Positions 46,263 to 56,714 of a stretch of DNA of 64,000 nucleotides are shown here, piece after piece. Numbering within the stretch: position 1 is the first letter of the stretch; every line of letters begins with the position of its first letter. A program made the position numbers and the translations under genes. The DNA is from Halichoerus grypus. Its lineage: Eukaryota > Chordata > Mammalia > Carnivora > Phocidae. The notes beneath the pieces are model-generated. The model was not told where the DNA came from. It saw nothing but the letters and a program-made list of their open reading frames with translations, and ran no database searches. The stretch covers positions 150,463,793-150,527,792 of the forward strand of contig NC_135717.1 of assembly GCF_964656455.1 (NCBI RefSeq), given 5' to 3'.

Positions 46263-47934
46263 TAACATTTTCTCCGATGAAAACAAAACCCCCCAAAAAA
46301 CTCTGAATCAGTGTGCTATTTGCAAGAGTCAAGAAGAACCAAAGTCAGAAAGTTCTAGCAACCCACGAAAAGACCTTTCACATTATTACCTGATTTCCAA
46401 CTTTTGCCAACTAGGGCTTGAGGCATCCTGTCTCAGACAGTTTAAAAGTGGACACTGGTATCTGGAGAAAATGTAGGCTTTGTAAATGTGACAGCAACTT
46501 TCAGACCTGGGCTAAACCATACCACCTGTTCATAAATCATTAGAGTTTTCTGCCCTGACATTGCCTCTCAGAAAATTTCTAGCTCTATTGTCACTCATCT
46601 TATGTAAACAGATCGCAACTGTATCTATCAATGAGAGTTGCCAAAGCTAGGAAAAATACCCTAGGAAAAAAATCCATCTATCAATCCAGATGGTATGAGA
46701 AGGATCTTAATCAAAATACAGCATCCAAAAACATCTGGTCTCATAAGCTTTGTTTATCATTGCCTAGACCTCAGTGGCAGCTTTGTGATTTGTAGGTGGC
46801 CTGGTATTTCTTACAGTGTTCCAGATGGTTTTTTTTTGAAATCAATGACAGCCACAGGAAATTTGTTTAACATTATAATTTTTAATCATGAAGGGGTGCA
46901 CAATACTCTTGACTTTCATTTCCTCTCAAAATCTTCTCAGATATTATCTTTGTATTCATTTTTAAAGTTTATTGAAAGAATGTCTCACTTTCACATCCCA
47001 CAGTTATTTATTACAGGAAAAAAATATGTACATTTTTTGTTTTTATTTTCTCCAGACCGATCATAGTTCTTGTCATATCCTAAGGCCTCAATAAATGTGT
47101 GAATTAAAGGAATAAATGAATGAATGATCATATTAATTAAAATTTTTTTTTCTCTTATGAGCATGATAACATTGCAAGAGGATACACCCGCCCACCCCCA
47201 CACACATATAGTAAGTAACTGGTTTTGTGAAAAGAGGGGAAAAGGTAAATTATTTCAAGAGAAATATTTTATATTTATCATAAATCAATTCCAGATCAAA
47301 TGACCGTGTAGATTCTTGATAAACTAGCAATCAATATAAGTGATTACAGGATTGTCTATGCCAGCATTCTATAAAATAATCACCTCAGCTGCGGAATTTA
47401 TACATGTTTCCATGGTTTTCTAGTTAAATCTGCTGGTACAGCGCCTGAGGCCCACTGAGACCTTCTGTAGATTCAGGAATATGCTTGCTTTATCGTACAG
47501 CTCTGTTTATTCATAACTGTCAAACCACCAGCAAGTTATCAGCCCACATTCAAGACAGGCACCAAGCAGCACTTTTGTTAATATGAGCTCTTGAGGGAAA
47601 CAGAAATGAAACTGTTTTATACAATTTTAAACTCGTAAGAGAAAACACAGGAATCTTTTTTAAAAACAATAAAATCCTTTCTCCTCAAGAGGTTTTTCTT
47701 TCTTGGTGTTGTTTAAGCAAGGACTGTTTTGGAAATGCTGACATGATCTTAGCAAAGGCATCCAGAGGGAAACATATAATATGTTTATTTATCTTAGAAA
47801 CCACAGGAACATTGCAAAAGGCCAGAATTGGCCCTGTAAAATGTGCTGCTAACATGTACAGTGTGATTGCTTAGTTTGGATAAAGTCAAGTCACTTCTTC
47901 ACTGATAAAGGACAATCTATATTCTGGCATCTCC
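46263..47934. other. Unassigned intergenic sequence
   Basis: No gene was recognised. At 47040-47130 the text CTTGTCATATCCTAAGGCCTCAATAAATGTGTG resembles a worn L2 3' end, at low confidence. A 123-aa plus-strand frame (46695-47066) has no recognisable motif. Confidence 0.45.
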
Positions 47935-48890
47935 CAAATTTATGTCTACAGCCCAACCCTCTCCCCTGAGCTCCAGACTCCTAAATCCAAAGCCTCCTTG
48001 CTACCTCCATGTGGAAACTGAATGAGAATCTCAAAATGAACAGATCCAGAAAAAACTGTTGATCCACCCCCCCCACCTCCACCTCCTCACAGTCTTTCCC
48101 ATCTTAGGCAATGGTGATTTCATCCTCTCAGAGGCTCAGGCCAAAATTCTTGGAGTCATTTCTGTCTCTATTCTTTCTTTCTCCCCATTTAGTTTCTCAG
48201 CCCTCCTTGTCCTCTGTATCTGTAAGACACTTCCATAGTGGGACCCTTCTCAGCGACTTCTCTGCTACTATCCAGGTCATAATGCTGCTACGAACCAGCA
48301 TCCCATCGTGCTGGATTATTGCAACAGCATCCTAAATATCCTTCCTGCGTCCCTCCTTGTCCCTCTATGGTTTATGCAGTCGAAGATAGCCCCTGAGAGA
48401 CAGTTGAATCAAGTCATCTTTCTGCTGAGAACCCTTCAATAGCTTCCTGTGTTGCTCAAAGGAATTGGTAGTCTTTAAAATTGCCTAAAAGTTCTACAGG
48501 GTGTGGGCTCCTATTCCCTCTCTGACTTTGCCTTCTCCTTTCTCCCTTTCCTGTGTTCACATTTGACCTCCCTGCTGTTACTAGAACCTGCCACGCAAAC
48601 TTCCAATTTAAGCCCCCCCCCCCTTTTTTTTTTTTGGCTTTCTTCCTTCTGTGTTTCATATCCCTGCTCACCTGTCACTTACCTGAAGGTCTTTCTCTGA
48701 CCATCTTACGTGAAAGAGCGGGCCCCGCCCCCCACATGCCCCACCCCGTTTCCTTTGTCACGCCCTGCACCACGTGACGGCTCCCGCATGGTGGAGGTGA
48801 CACACCTTCCTTGCTCCACCTTGGCCACTAGGGCAGCGTCAGGCACACAGCGGGGCTCTAAGAAACATGTGTTGAATAAACAAAGTCGTC
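47935..48890 (+). mobile_element. LINE-2, sense, ~950 bp
   Basis: One of the longer L2 copies: CTCCAGACTCCTAAATCC, CATCGTGCTGGATTATTGCAACAGCATCCTAAATATCC at 48305-48342, AGAACCCTTCAATAGCTTCC, GGCTCCTATTCCCTCTCTGACTTTGCC, and terminus AAGAAACATGTGTTGAATAAACAAAG at 48859-48884. A C-run/T-run junction is at 48610-48635. Confidence 0.85.
48700..48870. promoter_or_regulatory. CpG-rich pocket with a CACGTGAC E-box
   Basis: Within the L2 tail, about ten CpGs fall in 150 bp (GCGGGCCCCGCCCC, CACGCCCTGC, CACGTGACGG, CCCGCATGG, CAGCGTCAGG, AGCGGGGC), far above the window background. CACGTGAC at 48771-48778 is a USF/MITF-type E-box. Regulatory function is inferred. Confidence 0.35.
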
Positions 48891-49800
48891 TGTGCCAGAA
48901 AACATAGCGGGCCTGGGCCAGGAGGCTTGGATTATTTTGATATTTTACGGAAGCTTGAAAGTGATTTGTGTCCCTATGCTTGTTCATGGCAACGTGCATG
49001 CAGCCGCTTAGCCTTCACAGTCCATATTGAAATAAATGGCCTGGGGAGGAAGTCTCCAGATCACCGAGGGCTGACACATCGCTGTGAGTCCTACTGTCAG
49101 GAGGCGTCTCCCCCAGTCCTTCTCTGATTATCCCACCTTGAGGGGAACACATGGACTGTCTCTTACTTCAAAATTATTTAAATTCATATGAAGGGTGTTT
49201 TACACTCCACGATGTTTCTGTGTGTATTTGATTGTATTAAGGGTAGAGTTTTCCCTCTCTCGATTTTTCTTCGTTTTCCACTGTTCCGCTCTGTTGTGTG
49301 AAATTGGCAGTCTGTCGCAGACCTGTGACTCGAAGTAACTGTGACAGATGGTGTGCTGGGGTATGTAAGCAGATCCACTGAAAAGATTCTGCAGCAATAA
49401 ATGTGGGACTTGCAAAATGAGCAGCAAAGTGAAGAATGAAACGGCTGTGATATCGACTCTGCCACCTCTAATAAATACCTCTGCGGCAGGAGAACAGAGT
49501 CTGATGGGCGATGGAATCTGGTCAAGAGCTGCGTGTGTTAGGGGCAGTCTTCCAGAAGGCCTCCCTGGAACTCTGGATGAATGGGAAACTGGTGTAAATA
49601 ACATGTCCAGTTTACTTGAGGGATTAGGCATTTCTTTGTTTGTATGGACGATAAAGCAATGGGATCTTGCATCCGTAGCTGTGATTAAACTGCAGAACGA
49701 AGGAGTTCCTGGAATAGTATTATGGGGTAGGAGGAAGGGAAAAAAAGAAAAGAGAAATAGTGATGATGATTCAATAAAATAAGTGAACCAGAAAGAAAGA
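48891..49800. other. Non-repetitive CpG-retaining block, candidate conserved element
   Basis: About 900 bp with no recognised repeat, flanked by repeats on both sides. CpGs are kept (for example 48947, 48996, 49066, 49105, 49260, 49286, 49316, 49488) where the surroundings have lost them. Long open frames run on both strands (143 aa minus at 49200-49631; 121 aa plus at 49417-49782). They lack splice structure, motifs or a poly-A tail, so coding is unlikely. I read it as a candidate regulatory element between LUM and DCN. Confidence 0.4.
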
Positions 49801-50114
49801 AAAGACCCAATCTATGCCTGATTTATGTGATGAGAATGACACGGTAATTTTCACTGCCAGATCAAGGTCATTGAAGAAGAATGCATTAAAAAGAACATAA
49901 ATACTGTGTTCTGGAAAACTTGGGTGGCTTGAATATAGTAAGATGACTGAAAACTAGTATGAATGCATGAAGGGTGCTTACCCAACCACAGAGGGTCAGA
50001 GGCAAATTTACACTTTCCAAACTCTTATATAATCCATACACAATCAAACACAATTGATAACAAAAATAAGAAAAAAAAAAATAAGTAGTTTTATAAAGAT
50101 AAAAAGAAAGTGAG

Positions 50115-50541
50115 TGTTAATGGTTGAATTGTGTCCCTTCCCCCACCCCCCAGATATGTTCAAAGTCTAATCTCTAATACCTGTGAGTGTGAGAGACCTT
50201 ATTTGGAAATCGGGTCTTTGAAGATGTAATCAAGTTAAGATGAGGTCATACTGAACTGGGATGGGGCCTAATCCAATATAACTGGTGTCCTTACAAGAAG
50301 AGACACAGACACACAGGAGAAGAAAGCCTTGTGGAGATGGTGGCAGAGATTTGCGTTTTGCTACCACAAACAAAGGAACATCTGAAGCCACTCTGAAGGT
50401 AGAAGAAGCAAGGAAGGATTCTTCCCTAGAGGCTTCTGAGGGAGCACGGCCAACACCAGAATAATGAGAGGGTAAATTTCTGAGATTTTAAGCCACTCCC
50501 TTTGAGGTCGTGTGTTACAGCAGCCCTAGGAACCTCACACA
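50115..50541 (+). mobile_element. MLT1-type MaLR LTR, sense
   Basis: TGTTAATGGTTGAATTGTGTCCC at the start, AAAGTCTAATCTCTAATACC, GACCTTATTTGGAAATCGGGTC, GGGGCCTAATCCAATATAACTGGTGTCC, GAGATTTTAAGCCACTCCC, and GAACCTCACACA at the end. GTGAG (50110-50114) and GTGGG (50542-50546) may be the 5-bp target duplication with one change. Confidence 0.9.
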
Positions 50542-50774
50542 GTGGGGGTTTCTCACTGGAGCCAGCCAGGGGTGGGGGCAGGCGGACAAGAGTCAGCCAT
50601 GGTCCCATACGAGATGAGAGAACTCTGTTGTTTTGTTCCTCAAAGTACGGACCAAGAAGCAGCAGCCTTCCTGGGAGTTTGTCTGAAATGCCTAATTTCA
50701 GACCCCATCTTAGACCTGAGAACTAATTGCTCTTGAGATGATTGCAGCCCAAACTATATGACATGGCAGCCAAC

Positions 50775-50960
50775 GTTATGTGAACCCCTTCCATGTGCCG
50801 GGCTCTGGTCTAAGAGTTACACAGTACGTTAACCCACTTCATTCACACACCAACCTGTAAGGTAGGGACTAATATTATTTCCATTTCACAGGTAAGGAAA
50901 TGAGCTACTGAAAGGCTAAGTAACATTGCTAAGTTATGCAAATAGCAACTGTTGAAGTCA
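50775..50960 (-). mobile_element. MIR SINE, antisense
   Basis: The complement of MIR: CCATGTGCCGGGCTCTGGTC, CCTGTAAGGTAGGGACTAATATTATTTCCATTTCACAGGTAAGG at 50860-50897, CTGAAAGGCTAAGTAACATTGC. Confidence 0.88.
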
Positions 50961-51644
50961 AGGAAATAAGCCATATCTATCTTTATTTCAAAGGAAACAT
51001 ATGTAAGAAAGAAGTTCTTTGCTACCTGAGAGAGGCGTGCTGAAGGGTCAGGCCTCACTCCCTTGTGAGTCCTGACAAAATTAGAAGCAGCTATACTGGG
51101 GGCAAAGGTGTGTTGGAAGATCCGTTTCGCAGATCAAAGTCCAAATGGTCTTCTCTGTTCCTTCTCTTGATCCATCCCTCACCTGGCTGTAAGTTAAGCT
51201 ACAGGGTAACTGCCAGATTTTCTCCTACAACAGGAAGGCTACCACGTGCAGGAGGGAGGACTAGAGAAGAGAAGGTAGTTTTCAAGGTCCAGCTCTTAAG
51301 AAAATATCTAGTGAAGCCGCGGACCTTGAACACCAAGGGAAACTACCATTTCACAGTAGTAACGAGAGTGGGATCCCTTGGGAGATGTAAGAGAGAAGAA
51401 AAATAAAGCCATTTCCTCCCTCCTATTGACCATTCTGGGAGAGCGATGTTTTGTGGGCCAGCAAGACTGTGGAAAAAGGGAAAGAGTGGCTTCCTCTCAT
51501 ATCCTCTCTAGCCCTGTGTGTATTAAAGGTAGACTACTGCGTCTGTTTCAGAAGAAGGTAAAGAAGTCGAGGAAGCCCTCCTTTTTATGTCAGCCTATCA
51601 GAGAAGACATGCCTAGGCACACCTCTGGGTCTTTGAACTTACTC
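50961..51644. other. Unassigned intergenic sequence
   Basis: No repeat family recognised. A 113-aa plus-strand frame (51065-51406) and a 92-aa frame (51378-51656) have no recognisable domain. Confidence 0.45.
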
Positions 51645-51818
51645 TCTTGCCTTTAGCCCCTTCTTCCAAATGCTCCTGTTGAACTCTTACACATTCATCA
51701 AAACCCACCACAAAAATTACTTCCTCAGTGAAGTTTTTCGTGGTCTTCTCTGCTCATTCGGCTGCCCTTGGCAGAGCTGATCATCCCTCCTATGAGCCAC
51801 TCCTGTAACTTGCATTTA

Positions 51819-52504
51819 GAAGCATACTTTGGAGATATTGTGGGCTCAGTTCCAGACCACCGCAATCAAGCGAATATCCTGATAAAGTGAGTCAAATGAA
51901 TTTTTTAGTTCCCCAGTGCATATAAAAGTTATATGTACACTATACTGTAGTCTATTAAGTGTGCAATAGCATTGTGTCTAAAAAATTTACGTATCTTAAT
52001 TAAAAATGCTTCATTGATAAAAAATGGTAACCATCATCTGAGCTTCCAGTAAGTCGTAATCACTGATAACAGATCACCATCACAAATATAATAATAATGG
52101 AAAAAGCTTGAAATAGTGCAAGAATTACCAAAATGTGACAGAGACACAAAGTGAGAGAACGTTGTTGGAAAAATGGTGTCAATACACTGGCTCAATGCAG
52201 GGTTGCCTCAAACCTTCCATTTTTAAAAAACACAACATCTGCAAAGTGCAACAAAGCAAAGCACAGTAAAATAAGATTATGGCTTTTCTTTTTTTTTTTT
52301 TTTAAAAGATTTTATTTATTTATTTGACAGAGAGAGACACAGCAAGAGAGGGAACACAAGCAGGGGGAGTGCAAGAGGGAGAAGCAGGCTTCCCGCAGAG
52401 CAAGGAGCCTGATGCGGGGCTCGATCCCAGGACCCTGGGATCATGACCTGAGCCGAAGGCAGACGCTTAATGACTGAGCCACCCAGGCGCCCCCGATATG
52501 CCTG
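51819..52504. mobile_element. Tigger1-type MITE with TA target, carrying a SINE
   Basis: The left end AAGCATACTTTGGAGATATTG and right end GATATGCCTG are the Tigger1 termini, bounded by TA at 51817-51818 and 52505-52506. Internal phrases TCCAGACCACCGCAATCAAGCG, ATACTGTAGTCTATTAAGTGTGCAATAGCATTGTGTC (51942-51979) and CACTGATAACAGATCACCATCAC are diagnostic. Most of the transposase region is deleted, leaving about 470 bp of Tigger sequence around the SINE. Confidence 0.9.
52287..52494 (-). mobile_element. Can-SINE inside the Tigger1
   Basis: A minus-oriented, well-preserved SINE: T-run at 52288-52303, ACAGAGAGAGACACAGCAAGAG, GGGCTCGATCCCAGGACCCTGG, and the head complement GAGCCACCCAGGCGCCCC. It has landed within 10 bp of the Tigger1 right terminus. 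A clean target duplication was not found. Confidence 0.93.
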
Positions 52505-52706
52505 TATTTCTAATGATAAAATTTATCCCTCTGTATTTTTATTATTTGCTTAATGACTGGTCTTTATTAAACTATGATCACCTTAAAGTCAAGAATGGCA
52601 TCTTATTCATTTTTATATCCTTAGTTAAACACAGGCCTAGTAAATATTTTTGCATGAATAGAAATACACTCCACACCATGAAAATCATATTTAAACTCAT
52701 TGGGAG

Positions 52707-52881
52707 GGGTGCCTGGGTGGCTCAGTTGGGTTAAGTGTCTGCCTTCAGCTCAGGTTGTGATCTCAGGGTCCTGGGATCGAGTCCCTGCTCAGTGGGGAGC
52801 CTGCTTCTCCCTCTCCCTCTGCCCTTGCACCCATGCTTGTGCTCTCTCTCTCTCTGTCCAATAAATAAAATCTTTAAAAAA
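52707..52881 (+). mobile_element. Can-SINE
   Basis: A plus-oriented SINE with head GGGTGCCTGGGTGGCTCAGT, GTCCTGGGATCGAGTCC, CT-rich tail, and AATAAATAAAATCTTTAAAA. Flanks TTAAACTCATTGGGAG and TTAAAAGTCATTTGGAG look like a worn target duplication. Confidence 0.94.
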
Positions 52882-52904
52882 TTAAAAGTCATTTGGAGTA
52901 TTTA

Positions 52905-53092
52905 GAACATCACATCCAATATGATGTCATTAATGATGTATGGCTATTAACTTTAAATTAATTAAAATTAAATAAAATTTAAAATTTAGTTCTTCAGTTC
53001 CATCACATTTCTAGTGCTCCTACCTGCGTATGCTAATGGGTACCATATTAGACAGTGCTGATACAGGACATTTTTAAAGTTGAACAGTGTAG
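52905..53092 (-). mobile_element. MER5A-type hAT MITE
   Basis: AATTAAAATTAAATAAAATTTAAAATTTAG, TTCTTCAGTTCCATCACATTTC, GGGTACCATATTAGACAGTGCTG and AACAGTG follow the complement of MER5A. Confidence 0.75.
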
Positions 53093-53299
53093 TTTCATTT
53101 TTTTTTTATGAACAAATTTATTCTTTTTGAACTGTAACAAATCACAATGGTGGGATGATCCATTATTTTATAGCCCTGCACCATATGGCAAAGAAGATGA
53201 AAGATGCTATGGATGTTCAGTAATTCTTCATTGTGGGACACAAATACATTCTTTTCTAAAGTAGCAGCAGACAACACTTCGAAAGGATGGAAAGTTCGC

Positions 53300-53490
53300 C
53301 TTTCTTATTTACAAGCTGTGTGTCCATGGAAAAACTACTTGACTTCTCTGAGGCTTCATTTGCTCATCTGTAAAAAAAAGATATTAAATAACCATACATA
53401 GCCCACAGGGCTATTGTAAGTATTAAATGAGACACTGTATGTACAGTTAAGACATAGTATTGAATAAATGACAGCAATTATGTTTATGGC
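53300..53490 (+). mobile_element. MIR SINE
   Basis: Sense MIR: ACTACTTGACTTCTCTGAGGC, TTTGCTCATCTGTAAAAAAAAG, GGGCTATTGTAAGTATTAAATGAG, TATTGAATAAATGACAGC. Confidence 0.85.
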
Positions 53491-53659
53491 ACCTGCATCT
53501 CAGGACACTGACCTCTTACCACAATGTAGCGGAACCGCTAAGAACCATAAATAGATGCCCTTCTCAGTTTTTCAGACTACCACCTTTGGCCCTGACATGC
53601 TTTGAGTTGTATAGTTGTAAACTATAATGAAAGCAAAGGCTGACCCTAACTCGACTAGC

Positions 53660-53850
53660 ACACATCAGAATTGTAACTCTGGCTCTGCATGTATTATATC
53701 TGAGTTTCATTATCTGTGAAATAAGAACAGTACATTCTCATGGGATTTTTGTGATAAGCAGATGTGGACCAAAAAGAGCCTAGCACAGAAGCTTTGTATG
53801 CACTGAATAAACTCCAGAAATAATATCTATTGCTGTTGTTATATTTGTAC
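53660..53850 (+). mobile_element. MIR SINE relic
   Basis: Sense MIR: ATTGTAACTCTGGCTCTGC, GAGTTTCATTATCTGTGAAATAAGAACAG, GATTTTTGTGATAAGCAG, CTAGCACAGAAGCTTTG, TGAATAAACTCCAG. Confidence 0.75.
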
Positions 53851-53893
53851 CAGAACTTGTCTCATATTTATAATATATTCAGTGCTAGTTTAT

Positions 53894-53930
53894 TGAATGA
53901 ATGAATGAATGAATGAAAGAATGAATGAAA
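53894..53930. repeat. (AATG)n simple repeat
   Basis: About nine AATG units with one AAAG interruption. Confidence 0.95.
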
Positions 53931-54994
53931 TATGCTGAATCAAGAAATAGCCTCTCCCACTTATTTATTGCCTGATGCCAGACTGTGAATAAATATCACT
54001 AATATGATCACTTCATGGAAGTCCAGCATGTGATTAAATAGCTCACACAAAGCACTGTATATTTCAGGCAGTAATTGTTATAAAGGAGAATATGACCTTG
54101 ACTACAAGAGCTTAGAGCTCTCTGTTCTGATTCTCATGATTATCCAAACATTATTTTTATTTTCTGGCAAATTTATGTATAATGCATAATTGACTGCCCA
54201 TTAATATTGACGGTGTAAGTTTTTTGTTTACACTTTGATTTTTAACACTAACCATTTCTTTAAATAAGTAAAATGCTGCTTCAGTCAAAGCCATTATAAA
54301 AATAGCCCCATGTTTCCTAATGGAAAACCAGATTCAGTTAATCATTTGATGAAGTTTTATCAAACATTGTTTTGTTTGTTAGCACCTCTGATTAATGCAG
54401 AAAAGTCTAAAATGATTGGATTTCAGAAAAGGTGCCTGGGGTGACATAGGATGTGAACGTCATGTTTATCTGTGGTTGCTGAAATTCGTTTAATAATCTT
54501 ACAGATGTAATTATAGTGCCTGGGCTTATTAGTTATTCTCCAAGTGCCCTGACCAGATCCATTTTTCTTCCGTCTCTGTCCTGCCCCAAGAAGAGCCTTC
54601 CTCTCTCTAGCTTTCTTGATGGTTGTCTTCCCTTTAGGCTTCATCGGTGGGAGGATCTGATGTAGAAAGAGAGAAGGGGACATACCTAACCTCTGGCAGA
54701 TGTGGCATCCTTCCTGGAACATAGCTGCCTGGGCTCAGAAATCCTCCAAAGTTGTCCTCTCACTTGGCTCCAGAAACTCAATTCTTCCCCTGCCCCCGTA
54801 GCCATTTGGGCGGCAACGGTTTTCCACCATTGGCATCTCTTGGTGCCTTGTCATCCATTGTTTGGTGCAGTAGACTCTGCACACACTCTATAATAGTCCC
54901 TTCATTAAATTATCTTCATTTGAACTCTCAGATGTACATTCTGTTTTCTGCCAGATGCTGACTTACACAAAGATTAAAAGAGAAAGTTTGGTTA
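53931..54994. other. Unassigned intergenic sequence
   Basis: No gene or repeat family recognised. A 99-aa minus-strand frame at 54423-54722 has no motif. Confidence 0.5.
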
Positions 54995-55150
54995 CCAGGT
55001 ATTTACCAGGTATTTGACTACAGGAAAGTTACTTAATTTCTCCTAACTTCAGTCTACTTTTTTACAAATTGGGAATAACAATAGCCTTTACTCATTTACT
55101 CTATAAAGCTATGAAGTTGCTATGTAATAATCAGAGAGAATCTCATGACT
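54995..55150 (+). mobile_element. MIR SINE relic
   Basis: Sense MIR core: AGGAAAGTTACTTAATTTCTCC, TACAAATTGGGAATAACAATAG, GCTATGAAGTTGCTATGTAATAATC. Confidence 0.68.
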
Positions 55151-55378
55151 TCTGGGAATTTTGTGTTGATATGCCTTTGTGTTCTGAGTAGTAAATAATG
55201 AAGGAGATTCATATTTCAACCATAAGGGAGGCCAGCTTGAAAACGTAATAAAGGAAGGCAAAGTTGAAAGAACTGCAGAGAAACTTGACTGGAACTCTGA
55301 TCAAACTGAACCTAAAGGCTCATCTAATAGCAGGACTGTTTGGGTTTTCCGTTATGGTTTAAACCAGTTTGGATTTGG

Positions 55379-55595
55379 GGGTGCCTGGGTGGCTCAGTCG
55401 GTTGTGAATCCAACTCTTGATTTTCACCTCAGGTCATGATCTCAGGCTCTTGAGATTGGGCCCCACGTTGGGCTCCTCACTCAGCGAGGAGTCTGCTTGT
55501 CCCTCTCTCTCCCTCTCTAACCCTCCCCCTATGCGCGTACTTGTGTGTGTGCTCTCTCTCTCTCAAACAAATAAATAAAATCTTAAAAAAAATAA
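55379..55595 (+). mobile_element. Can-SINE with 14-bp target duplication
   Basis: A plus-oriented SINE: head GGTGCCTGGGTGGCTCAGTC, a body with CTCTCTCTCTCAAAC, and the tail AAATAAATAAAATCTTAAAAAAAATAA. CAGTTTGGATTTGG is exact at 55365-55378 and 55596-55609. It lies about 300 bp beyond the most distal visible DCN 3' UTR homology. Confidence 0.96.
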
Positions 55596-55676
55596 CAGTT
55601 TGGATTTGGTTATCAGTATTTGCAACCATAAAACATCCAACGTTGTAGACAAAACAAACTATCCTCACATGTTTGT

Positions 55677-55682
55677 TTATTA
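55677..55682 (-). terminator. DCN: Possible distal DCN polyadenylation signal
   Basis: A minus-strand AATAAA about 1030 bases past the DCN stop. It lies beyond the segment I can match to the human 3' UTR, so its use is speculative. Confidence 0.25.
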
Positions 55683-56179
55683 GATGTTGATAGCATAAAT
55701 GTAGTTTTTAGTAAATCTCCACTTTTTGTAAATCAGCCCATTCCCCAGGCTTGTTGAATGGTCTGCTTTGATGGCTCTCTATAATTCCTGAAGAAAAAAA
55801 TTCTAAATTTGAAGGTTTAACTAAATGCAAGAACTATTTCTAATACATCCAGTAATTATAGAAATATTCAGGTGAGCAGCCTGATTATACACATGATGTT
55901 TTAAAACTGATTTAGTATCCTAGTAACTGAAAATACCAGCTTTCTAGACCAATCAGAAAAAGAATCAGCTTTGGGCTTTATCAGCTTAGCACTGATTATA
56001 GATAATGTAAGTTATAATACACAAATGTCAAAAAACAGGAGCAAAAGAAATATCTAAGAACTTGAAAAGATGTGCCATTTTTGTCTAGAACACAATGTCT
56101 GCTCTCTTCAGAAAATGGGGTTTAGGGAAGATTTACAATTACACTTTTATACAATGGTAATTTTGAATGTATTTGTACA

Positions 56180-56185
56180 TTTATT
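56180..56185 (-). terminator. DCN: DCN polyadenylation signal, intermediate
   Basis: A minus-strand AATAAA in the text CGAAAAAAATAAATGTAC, about 530 bases past the stop codon. Confidence 0.5.
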
Positions 56186-56358
56186 TTTTTCGAAATGATG
56201 ACATTAGCAAAAATCTTACATAGCCTGTATTGAATTTACATATTCAAATGAGGCTTTACCAATAATAGAGGATTAACACAGAGCTAGATAGAACTTGAAG
56301 TTTGACTTTATGTCAAAGGATCTAACACCCTATGGAGCTACAGAAGATGGATACTTTT

Positions 56359-56364
56359 TTTATT
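56359..56364 (-). terminator. DCN: DCN polyadenylation signal, intermediate
   Basis: A minus-strand AATAAA in ATCAAATAAAAAAAGTATCC, about 350 bases past the stop codon. Confidence 0.45.
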
Positions 56365-56412
56365 TGATTCCTTCTAAAAATTAAACAAGGAAAGCTTTAC
56401 TAAATTGTTGAC

Positions 56413-56434
56413 ATATATATATATATATATATAT
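56413..56434. repeat. (AT)11 in the DCN 3' UTR
   Basis: Eleven uninterrupted AT units. They lie within UTR text that otherwise matches human, where I remember only about three or four units. Confidence 0.93.
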
Positions 56435-56541
56435 TTACTCCAAATTTTACGTTTAGGGAAATAAGAATATCTGCAATAGTCCAGTTAACATCAACAGAAA
56501 GCTTCAAAAAAGAATTCTGAAAATGGCAGGCAAAATATTTT

Positions 56542-56547
56542 TTTATT
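56542..56547 (-). terminator. DCN: DCN polyadenylation signal, proximal
   Basis: A minus-strand AATAAA in TGCCTACAATAAAAAAATAT, about 170 bases past the stop codon. It is the first canonical signal and would give the short mRNA form. Confidence 0.6.
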
Positions 56548-56714
56548 GTAGGCAATTATTTAAACTGCATATTTGGCTTTATGTATTATAAATCATGTGG
56601 GAAAAAGATCCACATTGCAGTTAAGTTTCCAGTATCTAGCTTTCATTTTTTTTTCTTGAGCAATGATATTAATGGGATTTTGCCAGGTTATAAAAACGAG
56701 GGTTTTCTTGGGAA

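Larger units (their letters stand above)
51645..52680 (+). mobile_element. LINE-2 3' part, split by a Tigger1
   Basis: Left part 51645-51818: CTTCTTCCAAATGCTCC, CTTCCTCAGTGAAGTTTTTCG, ATGAGCCACTCCTGTAACTTGCATTTA. Right part 52505-52680: GACTGGTCTTTATTAAAC and a worn GTCAAGAATGGCATCTTATTC terminus. The two halves join across the DNA transposon. Confidence 0.7.

Noticed and set aside
46695..47066. 123-aa plus-strand frame
   Set aside because: No motif, and its end runs into L2-like sequence; probably chance.
49200..49782. 143-aa minus and 121-aa plus frames as possible new genes
   Set aside because: They overlap on opposite strands, show no domain, signal peptide or splice context, and have no retrogene hallmarks such as a poly-A tail or target duplication. 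The open frames fit the local base composition.
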